Assembly: GCA_964587915.1 (NCBI GenBank) | Contig: CAZPMK010000001.1 | Span: 62,001-126,000, forward strand | Length of the DNA stretch: 64,000 nucleotides | Direction: 5' to 3' | Origin: CAG-177 sp964587915 | GTDB lineage: Bacteria; Bacillota; Clostridia; Oscillospirales; Acutalibacteraceae | Part shown: positions 58,710-64,000 of the stretch, one piece after another | Numbering within the stretch: position 1 is the stretch's first letter | How the letters are laid out: each line of letters starts with the position of its first letter | Position numbers and translations under genes: made by a program | The notes under the pieces: model-generated | Database searches by the model: none | The model's input: only the letters and a program-made list of their open reading frames with translations | Told to the model about the DNA's origin: nothing

Positions 58710-59659
58710 GTGACATGAAATCAAAGAAAAACAAAACCATAGATTTATCTGTTGAGCAGGGCGGGGAATACCTCGCCCGCTGTCTCAAGCAGGGCGAATA
58801 TGCCGAAAACAGCATAATACTCGGTGATTGTCTTGAATCACTCAAAGCCGTGCCGAAAAAATCGGTGGATTTGCTGATTGTTGACCCTCCGTATAATCTC
58901 GATAAGAAATTTGCGGATAAGCTGTTCAGTCGAATGAGCAACGAAGAATACGGCGAATATACCGAAAAGTGGATAAAAGCGGTGCTTCCGCTTCTCAAGG
59001 ATACCGCAACGGTCTATGTGTGCTGTGATTGGCGGTCAAGCGGAGTTATATCCGCCGTGCTCGGGAAATATCTGCATATCCGCAACAGGATAACATGGCA
59101 GAGAGAAAAGGGCAGGGGAGCGGCGAAAAATTGGAAAAACGGCTGTGAGGATATATGGTTCGCAACCGTTTCCGACCGCTACACCTTTAATCTCGATGCG
59201 GTCAAGCTCAGACGGCGTGTGCTGGCTCCGTACAAGAGCGACGGTGAGCCAAAGGATTGGGCGGAAATTGACGGCGGAAAATTCCGAGATACTTGCCCGT
59301 CGAACTTCTGGGACGATATTTCCGTGCCGTATTGGTCAATGCCCGAAAACACCGCACACCCCACGCAGAAGCCCGAAAAGCTCCTTGCAAAGCTGATACT
59401 TGCAAGCTCCGATGAGGGAGATACGGTGCTCGACCCGTTTGCCGGCTCAGGCTCGGTTTGCGTTGTTGCCAAAAAGCTGAACAGAAAATTTATCGGCGTT
59501 GAAATCAGTGAGCAGTTTTGCGTGTGGGCACAGCTCCGCCTTGAAAATGCCGAAAACGATAAATCCATTCAGGGCTACAGCGACGGCGTTTTTTGGGAAA
59601 GAAACACTAATCTCTATCAGCGAAAATATAAAAATAAGCCCTCCGAAAAGGAGGGCTGA
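58706..59659 (+). CDS. DNA methyltransferase, DPPY (probably N6-adenine) type
   Basis: A 317-residue site-specific DNA methyltransferase of the beta class: motif IV DPPYNLDKKF near 55-64 comes before motif I DPFAGSGSVC near 245, with ITWQREKGRGAAKNW (motif V/VI region) and AHPTQKPEKLLAKLILASS near 224 between. DPPY favours adenine-N6 over cytosine-N4 methylation. No restriction endonuclease or specificity gene accompanies it, so it looks like an orphan methyltransferase. The start GTG (58706) overlaps the rhamnosidase stop; the ATG at 58715 is an alternative. The last 22 bases form a hairpin that serves as terminator for the convergent gene. The recognition sequence cannot be read from the sequence. 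Confidence 0.9.
   Translation: MSDMKSKKNKTIDLSVEQGGEYLARCLKQGEYAENSIILGDCLESLKAVPKKSVDLLIVDPPYNLDKKFADKLFSRMSNEEYGEYTEKWIKAVLPLLKDTATVYVCCDWRSSGVISAVLGKYLHIRNRITWQREKGRGAAKNWKNGCEDIWFATVSDRYTFNLDAVKLRRRVLAPYKSDGEPKDWAEIDGGKFRDTCPSNFWDDISVPYWSMPENTAHPTQKPEKLLAKLILASSDEGDTVLDPFAGSGSVCVVAKKLNRKFIGVEISEQFCVWAQLRLENAENDKSIQGYSDGVFWERNTNLYQRKYKNKPSEKEG
59620..59657 (-). terminator. Minus-strand terminator inside the 3' end of the methyltransferase gene
   Basis: AGCCCTCC (59637-59644) pairs with GGAGGGCT (59650-59657) around GAAAA. On the minus strand it is followed by TATTTTTATATTTTC. It lies 14 bases past the stop of the PfkB gene and within the coding sequence of the methyltransferase. Confidence 0.75.
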
Positions 59660-59670
59660 GAGCAGACGGA

Positions 59671-60561
59671 TTATTTCAAATCTGAATAAAATTCGTCGAT
59701 ATAGCTTTCGATATCCGCTCGGCTTCCTTTGAGGGGGCCGGGCGTTTCCATTTTAAGAGAAACGGTGGCGGTCGCGGTGAGGAGTGCTTCGGGAACGGAA
59801 TGTGAAAGCCTCTCGTTGATGTATGCGGCAAAGGTGGTGTCGCCTCTGCCGGTTCTGCCGCTGAGGTTGCGTGCTCTTATCGGGCAGGTGTAAAAATCCT
59901 TGCCGTCGTATGCCAAAACCTCGGTGTTGTGGGTGATGAGAATTTCTTTTGCACCCCATGAATACAGGTGCTTTGCGGCTTCCTTGCGGTCGGTGCAGCC
60001 CGTCATAATTTCAGCCTCTGCGGCATCGGTTTTGAGGAAGCTGACATAGGGCAGGCACTCTTTTTTATCCTCCCAATCGGCGAAGAACATTGAGCCGTCG
60101 TCATTTACGTGACGGAGCATTGCCTGAACGTCAACTGCAACGGGAGCTTTTTTGGCAAGGGTACGCATCATTTCACCGTTGAAATCGCCGAATACAAGAC
60201 CGGCAAGATGATATATTTCCGCATCAATGTCGGGAAGCTCCTCGGCGGTGAACGGATCACCCTTTGAAAGGCAGGTGCAGGTACGGCGTTCTTTGTCTGC
60301 GGTGTGATAAATATTCACCATGTCGGTGGATTTTTCGCTCGGCAGGCAGAAAATATCCTCCTTGGGAATGGTGAAAGAAGCAAGTCTGTCGGAATCCTTT
60401 TCGGCAATTTTGGTAACGGCGGCAACACGGTGACCGAGTGCATATGCCGATGCCGACGAATAAATTACCGCACCGCCTACGATTTTGACGGTATTGCCGA
60501 GATGGTCGGTGTTTGAGTCGAGCGTTGCGTGCCCGATGATGGCTGAGCTGTATTTTGCCAT
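59671..60561 (-). CDS. PfkB-family carbohydrate kinase
   Basis: A 296-residue ribokinase-like kinase. The N-terminal substrate region reads VKIVGGAVIYSSASAYALGHRVA (about 27-50) and the C-terminal anion-hole motif reads LSGRTGRGDTTFAAYI (about 234-250), a variant of the usual GAGDTF with an extra basic residue. The substrate is unknown. It is third in an operon after a PI-PLC and a beta-lactamase-fold hydrolase, spaced 13 bases from the latter. Known PfkB members phosphorylate sugars, nucleosides and, in archaea, myo-inositol. An inositol-like substrate would fit the context but is inference. Confidence 0.88.
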   Translation of the reverse strand: MAKYSSAIIGHATLDSNTDHLGNTVKIVGGAVIYSSASAYALGHRVAAVTKIAEKDSDRLASFTIPKEDIFCLPSEKSTDMVNIYHTADKERRTCTCLSKGDPFTAEELPDIDAEIYHLAGLVFGDFNGEMMRTLAKKAPVAVDVQAMLRHVNDDGSMFFADWEDKKECLPYVSFLKTDAAEAEIMTGCTDRKEAAKHLYSWGAKEILITHNTEVLAYDGKDFYTCPIRARNLSGRTGRGDTTFAAYINERLSHSVPEALLTATATVSLKMETPGPLKGSRADIESYIDEFYSDLK

Positions 60562-60574
60562 AGCTTAAATCTCC

Positions 60575-61264
60575 TTAGATATCGTATGTTTTCAGTTCCT
60601 CGGCAACCGAAATTGCGGGGAAATCTTTGTATTCTTCCTCAGGCGAATAATCGGGACTGAGGTGGGTCGATATAATGCGAACGCCGGTTTCACGGTGGAG
60701 AGCAATTGCTCTGCTTACCGTCATGTGCGGGCCGTTGAAGCCGTCGGGCTTTGAACAGTCGGCAAGCACGCAGCTTGCACCGCTTACGGCGGCGGGAATG
60801 TTGTCGTTATACATCGTGTCACCCGTATAGACAAGCGTTTTTTCGCCCTCAATTCTTATTGCAAGGCAGGGGACGGTGTGTTTCATGTCATAAAAACGCA
60901 AGGTCAAGCCGCCGAGCTTAATAACGCTCGAGGAGTCAACGTTTACCACGTTGAGATTCGGGTGCGAGAACAGTATGCGGTACCATTCGCTGTCCTCATA
61001 TGCGGTGTATACGGTGAGAGTATGGTCGAGATCCTCCAGCAGATAACGCAGGGGGAGCAGGTCGCTTGTGTGGTCGTAATGAAGATGGGAAATAAAAATT
61101 CCGTCGAGCTTTTTGATATCCGTTGCCGTTTGCAAGCGTGCGAGAGTGCCGCTTCCCATGTCGAGAGCCAGCGTAACGCCGCCCTCACTTACGAGATATC
61201 CGCTTGCCGCTCCGACACCCGCCTTGGGATACGGACCGTATTTGCCGAGAACCGTGAGCTTCAT
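60575..61264 (-). CDS. MBL-fold metal-dependent hydrolase
   Basis: A 229-residue metallo-beta-lactamase-fold enzyme. The metal motif ISHLHYDHTSDL (H-x-H-x-D-H) lies near 58-68, and further ligands lie in FYDMKHTVPCLA (about 108), YTGDTMYND (about 131, Asp) and ISTHLSPDY (about 209, His). The overall pattern resembles RNase Z and PhnP-type phosphodiesterases, whose substrates are phosphodiesters or cyclic phosphates. It is second in the minus-strand operon, 10 bases after the PI-PLC gene. A cyclic phosphodiesterase role is inferred from the neighbours. Confidence 0.9.
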   Translation of the reverse strand: MKLTVLGKYGPYPKAGVGAASGYLVSEGGVTLALDMGSGTLARLQTATDIKKLDGIFISHLHYDHTSDLLPLRYLLEDLDHTLTVYTAYEDSEWYRILFSHPNLNVVNVDSSSVIKLGGLTLRFYDMKHTVPCLAIRIEGEKTLVYTGDTMYNDNIPAAVSGASCVLADCSKPDGFNGPHMTVSRAIALHRETGVRIISTHLSPDYSPEEEYKDFPAISVAEELKTYDI

Positions 61265-61274
61265 AAGAGCCTCC

Positions 61275-62168
61275 TTATTTGCCTATCGCCGCAGAATATT
61301 CGGCAATTTTTTCATCCTTTACAACGCCTTTAAGCAGGTTGAAAGCAAGAATTTCATTCGACTTCATATGGTCGCGGGTCATAAAATCGCCCGCAACAAT
61401 GTTGACCTTTTCAAGCATTTTCGGGTCTGCCGCAATTTCAGCCATCATGCCGGGGAAAAGCGGTCTGCCCATTTCATCGAGCTTCTTCGGGGTCTTGATT
61501 CCTATCTCCGTGCCGAAATTCGGGGTCTGCTGAGACTGGAACCAGAAGAAACCGTCGGATTCAAGGTCTCTGAGATATTTAAGATTTTCTTTTACGAATG
61601 CTTCGGGCTTCAAGCCGAAAACCTTGGGATCCCACGGCTCGAGAAGCTGACAGTCACAGCTGTACTTGTATTCTTTCTTCGCATTAAGAATTATATACTT
61701 CTTGCCCGAGCGTCTGATATCACCGAGGGTGACATTTTTGATATCGTCGAAATCGGTGAAAGCATATTTTTCGGGGCTCAGATACTTCTCAATCAGCTTG
61801 TCAACATCCGAGGCGTCGGACTGATACTTAAAGTGGAACGGACCTATGCCCTGAGCGGGATAGGTGCGGATATCGAGAATGATAAAATCATCGTAATTGT
61901 TGACGATCTGAGCAAGCTCGCGGAACGCTTCGTCGGCGGTTATGCCCTTTGAAATTCCGTGGGCGATAAACAGCTTACCCTTGTTGTTCGCTTTAAGGCG
62001 TATGCCGAATTTGCGAACGCCGTAGCAGAACTGCTCAACGAGAGTGCCGTTCTGACAGCAACCGAGGGGCATCATGCCTCTTGTGCCGGCGTTGTGGGCA
62101 CCGGGGATTGCGATTTTCGTGATTTTTGCATCGTCCTTAATGCAGGACATCCAATTTTCATAAAACAT
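61275..62168 (-). CDS. Phosphatidylinositol-specific phospholipase C X-domain protein
   Basis: A 297-residue PI-PLC-like protein. The first catalytic histidine is in KIAIPGAHNAGTR (about 17-29), a second in LFIAHGISKG (about 77-86), and DDFIILDIRTYPA near 110 contains acidic residues of the inositol pocket. No signal peptide is present, so it appears cytosolic, unlike secreted toxin-type enzymes. Start ATG 62166-62168 is supported by the promoter (62223-62251), which lies inside the upstream open frame, and by the GGTGGTG site. Bacterial members cleave phosphatidylinositol by forming inositol cyclic phosphate. The natural substrate here could be another glycerophosphodiester. Confidence 0.82.
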   Translation of the reverse strand: MFYENWMSCIKDDAKITKIAIPGAHNAGTRGMMPLGCCQNGTLVEQFCYGVRKFGIRLKANNKGKLFIAHGISKGITADEAFRELAQIVNNYDDFIILDIRTYPAQGIGPFHFKYQSDASDVDKLIEKYLSPEKYAFTDFDDIKNVTLGDIRRSGKKYIILNAKKEYKYSCDCQLLEPWDPKVFGLKPEAFVKENLKYLRDLESDGFFWFQSQQTPNFGTEIGIKTPKKLDEMGRPLFPGMMAEIAADPKMLEKVNIVAGDFMTRDHMKSNEILAFNLLKGVVKDEKIAEYSAAIGK

Positions 62169-62222
62169 AATCACACCACCTGAAAAATATAGAATTGCCG
62201 AATCAAATTCGTATTCAATTAA

Positions 62223-62251
62223 ATATAACATAAAAGTCCTTGTTGTGTCAA
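62223..62251 (-). promoter_or_regulatory. Promoter of the PI-PLC operon
   Basis: On the minus strand TTGACA (62246-62251), 17 bases, TTATAT (62223-62228). The divergent interval 62169-62470 holds this promoter and that of the hydrogenase-type operon, with no other gene. Confidence 0.65.
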
Positions 62252-62372
62252 CAAAAATGCAACGGGAAAGCAAAATACTGCGTCCGATTGAAATATCAGG
62301 CGAAAAAAAGAGAAATTTCCTATTAAAATCTTAAAAAAATATATAAAAAAAGTAGCATTTCACGATTTGATA

Positions 62373-62381
62373 TGTTATAAT
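62373..62381 (+). promoter_or_regulatory. Extended -10 promoter of the nuoE operon
   Basis: TGTTATAAT (62373-62381) is an extended -10 element; no good -35 box is seen at the right distance. It lies about 90 bases before the first ATG. Confidence 0.5.
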
Positions 62382-62470
62382 ATCGTAGAATGTGGTATTG
62401 TGGTCAATTGTACCGAGTGATATCACACCCATTATTGTTTCCCAAAAAATCATTCAGGAGGAATGGCTTA

Positions 62471-62965
62471 ATGCTCAAAAAAATTAGCAATGTACCCTTC
62501 AGCGGCACTCCGGAGCAGGAGGCGGCTCTCAAGGCTGTCATAGCCGAGTGTAAGGGCGACAAAAGTATGCTGATGCACGTCATGCAAAAGGCACAGGAAA
62601 TTTACGATTATCTGCCCATCGAGGTTCAGAAGATGATTGCCGACGGAATGGATGTTCCGCTTCAAAAGGTCTACGGCGTTTCAACCTTCTACGCTCAGTT
62701 TGCACTTTCACCCAAGGGCAAATACAATGTTTCCGTTTGTCTCGGAACGGCGTGCTACGTTAAGGGTTCACAGGATTTGCTCGATAAAATCTGCGAGGTT
62801 CTCGGCGTTGAGCCGGGTGAATGCACCTCCGACCTTAAATTTTCCGTTGAGGCTTGCCGCTGCATAGGTGCTTGCGGTCTTGCTCCTGTTTTCACCGTCA
62901 ATGATGATGTTTACGGCAGAGTAACGCCCGACGAGGTTAAGGATATACTTGCTAAATACGAATAA
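62471..62965 (+). CDS. nuoE: NuoE/HydC-like [2Fe-2S] subunit of a hydrogenase or NADH dehydrogenase complex
   Basis: A 164-residue thioredoxin-fold subunit of the 24-kDa family. The helical N-terminus includes MHVMQKAQEIYDYLPIEVQKMIADGM, followed by VYGVSTFYAQF (about 72-82). The [2Fe-2S] cysteines are in SVCLGTACYVKGSQ (C-x4-C, about 94-107) and CRCIGACGLAPV (about 134-145). In clostridia such subunits accept or donate electrons between NADH, ferredoxin and the [FeFe]-hydrogenase. ATG 62471 follows AGGAGG. It leads an operon with a DRTGG-like gene, an ATPase gene and a ferredoxin gene, as in HydABC-type clusters. Confidence 0.92.
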   Translation: MLKKISNVPFSGTPEQEAALKAVIAECKGDKSMLMHVMQKAQEIYDYLPIEVQKMIADGMDVPLQKVYGVSTFYAQFALSPKGKYNVSVCLGTACYVKGSQDLLDKICEVLGVEPGECTSDLKFSVEACRCIGACGLAPVFTVNDDVYGRVTPDEVKDILAKYE

Positions 62966-62996
62966 TAAACCGTGCTGTCGGTGAGGTGTCGTTATT

Positions 62997-63353
62997 ATGA
63001 CTATCAATGATATTAAAACTCTGCTCGGTGCCGAGGTCCTCTGCGGGGAGGAAAGCCTTGATATGGAGGTTCAATCCGCCTGCGGAAGCGACATGATGAG
63101 CGATGTTCTCGCATATGTTAAAAATCAAGCGGTGCTTCTTACGGGTCTTGTCAATGCGCAGGTCATAAGAACTGCGGAAATGATGGATATGATTTGCATA
63201 GTTTTTGTCAGGTCAAAACGCCCGTCAAGTGAGATGATAGAGCTTGCCCGTGAGAGCGGAATCGCCGTGCTTACAACGCCGCTTCGTATGTATGAGGCGT
63301 GCGGAAAGCTGTACTTGAACGGACTTAAAGGAAACGGTGAAACAAATGGCTGA
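62997..63353 (+). CDS. DRTGG-domain-like protein
   Basis: A 118-residue protein with the DRTGG-domain pattern: a short N-terminal helix-strand (TINDIKTLLGAEVLCG), then SDMMSDVLAYVKNQAVLLTGLVNAQVIRTAEMMDMICIVFVRSKRPSSEMIELARESGIAVLTTP (in pieces, about 30-100). DRTGG domains occur near CBS domains and ATPases and may bind a nucleotide. In bifurcating-hydrogenase operons they are typical accessory genes. Its end overlaps the start of the ATPase gene. Function in electron flow control is inference. Confidence 0.85.
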   Translation: MTINDIKTLLGAEVLCGEESLDMEVQSACGSDMMSDVLAYVKNQAVLLTGLVNAQVIRTAEMMDMICIVFVRSKRPSSEMIELARESGIAVLTTPLRMYEACGKLYLNGLKGNGETNG

Positions 63354-63768
63354 GCCACTGGTATTTCGCTATACCGTTGACGGAGATAATTTCACCTCGG
63401 CGGGTCAGGCGTCGGTGCAGGTAAAAAAGAACCTGCGTCAGCTTGGCATTGACCCCGAGACGATTCGCAGAGTTTCCATCGCCATGTATGAGGGAGAAAT
63501 AAACATGGTCATTCATGCAGGCGGCGGAGAAGCGGAGGTTATAGTCAGCGACGGCAGCATAAAAATTATTCTTAAAGATACGGGACCCGGCATTGCGAAT
63601 ATCGAGCAGGCGATGCAGGAGGGCTTTTCAACAGCTCCCGATAACATTCGTTCTCTCGGCTTCGGTGCGGGCATGGGTCTCCCGAACATGAAAAGATATA
63701 CCGACACGATGGAGATAGATTCCGTTGTCGGTCAAGGAACAACAATAACCATGGCGGTCGATTATTGA
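63346..63768 (+). CDS. HATPase_c protein (anti-sigma/histidine-kinase-like ATPase)
   Basis: A 140-residue GHKL-type ATPase without a phosphorylated histidine domain. The N box is seen as IAMYEGEINMVIHAGGG (about 47-63), the G1 box as LKDTGPGI (about 77-84) and the G2 box as SLGFGAGMGLPNMKRYTD (about 103-120). Similar stand-alone ATPases accompany hydrogenase operons and resemble RsbW. ATG 63346 is chosen over the GTG at 63337 because GGTGA lies 6 bases before it. The gene overlaps the DRTGG-like gene. A possible role is controlling or assembling the complex. Confidence 0.88.
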   Translation: MAEPLVFRYTVDGDNFTSAGQASVQVKKNLRQLGIDPETIRRVSIAMYEGEINMVIHAGGGEAEVIVSDGSIKIILKDTGPGIANIEQAMQEGFSTAPDNIRSLGFGAGMGLPNMKRYTDTMEIDSVVGQGTTITMAVDY

Positions 63769-63787
63769 TTGAGAGGAAGTGTATTTT

Positions 63788-64000
63788 TTGAATACATATA
63801 TCCATTCCGTATCGCTCGACCCTGATAAATGTACAGGCTGCACCACCTGCATGAAGCATTGTCCCACCGAGGCAATCAGAGTGCGTAACGGCTGTGCCGA
63901 AATAGATTCAGAACGCTGTATAGACTGCGGCGAATGTATCAGAAAATGCACGAACGGTGCGAAAAAGAGCAGCTTTAATTCACTTGATGAAATAAATAAT
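63788..64000 (+). CDS. 2x[4Fe-4S] ferredoxin-domain protein (3' truncated by the window)
   Basis: The frame runs from TTG 63788 to the window end (71 codons). It encodes two ferredoxin motifs: CTGCTTCMKHCP near 15-26 (C-x2-C-x2-C-x3-C-P) and CIDCGECIRKC near 45-55. In this gene order (nuoE, DRTGG, HATPase, ferredoxin) the downstream part is commonly an [FeFe]-hydrogenase-like or histidine-kinase-like subunit, but only the N-terminal ferredoxin part is visible here. AGAGGAAG is 8 bases before TTG. Confidence 0.85.
   Translation, partial: MNTYIHSVSLDPDKCTGCTTCMKHCPTEAIRVRNGCAEIDSERCIDCGECIRKCTNGAKKSSFNSLDEINN

Noticed and set aside
62169..62273. Upstream extension of the PI-PLC gene to 62273
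   Set aside because: The extension contains the -10 and -35 boxes of the operon promoter, so it would not be transcribed. The ribosome site supports ATG at 62166-62168.

Overview
The window looks like a chromosomal segment of an anaerobic, low-to-mid GC Gram-positive bacterium of the class Clostridia (Bacillota), plausibly a gut or rumen Oscillospiraceae-type organism. The evidence is the CtsR-McsA-McsB-ClpC stress operon with CtsR operators, a PerR/Fur-like regulator next to a reverse rubrerythrin, a NuoE/DRTGG/HATPase/ferredoxin set typical of electron-bifurcating [FeFe]-hydrogenase operons, an mreBCD-PBP2-MinD operon, many lipoproteins with MKK-type signals, strong AGGAGG ribosome sites with frequent GTG/TTG starts, and sigma-A promoters of the TTGACA-17-TATAAT type. 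I see no rRNA, tRNA, CRISPR array, insertion sequence or phage gene. Assignment to a genus is not possible from this sequence alone.

Layout. 1-4.5 kb: the end of an unrecognised gene, a lipoprotein MltG, divergent SDR and Fe-S aldo/keto reductase genes, and a secreted GH43-like protein. 4.6-9 kb: a small secreted zinc-finger-like protein, then a TetR regulator divergent from an ABC exporter, with a 31-bp palindromic operator between them. 9-13.7 kb (minus strand): a four-gene catabolic operon (amidohydrolase, MelB-type symporter, M20 peptidase, ATC-hydrolase family). 13.8-18.4 kb: a Fur-boxed PerR-like regulator with reverse rubrerythrin, a DUF5058 membrane pair, and a NifU-like/GGGtGRT pair. 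18.5-24.5 kb: rarA, then ctsR-mcsA-mcsB-clpC. 24.5-32.6 kb: small conserved genes, a propeller lipoprotein, two DNA glycosylases (Nth, OGG type), perfect DnaA boxes and a second lipoprotein. 32.7-42.2 kb (minus strand): a long cell-shape operon reading FGGY kinase, lipoprotein, mreB, mreC, mreD, PBP2, MinD-like, mnmE, preceded by a YbaK gene. 42.3-47.2 kb (minus strand): a self-contained five-gene operon with its own promoter and terminator (tandem SCP2-like protein, class III aminotransferase, split transketolase, second tandem SCP2-like protein). 47.3-59.7 kb: mtnN, rmuC, GH3, a secreted double phosphoesterase, an RsiV-like lipoprotein, a GH78 rhamnosidase and an orphan DNA methyltransferase. 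59.7-62.2 kb (minus strand): a PI-PLC/metallo-beta-lactamase/PfkB operon. 62.4-64 kb: the start of a hydrogenase-type operon that runs off the end.

The best candidate for an undescribed system is the 42.3-47.2 kb operon. It couples two-carbon ketol transfer (transketolase) and amination (PLP aminotransferase) to two paralogous lipid-binding-like proteins, which suggests synthesis of an aminated, possibly lipid-like product. Second-rank candidates are the NifU-like/GGGtGRT pair, the PI-PLC operon and the ATC-hydrolase operon.

The minus-strand gene sets are separated from their plus-strand neighbours by strong, often bidirectional, terminators. Codon use shifts towards C-ending codons in the rubrerythrin, NifU-like, GGGtGRT and 31.7-kb lipoprotein genes, which suggests these are highly expressed. 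Function calls rest on motif recognition by eye. No database search was run.
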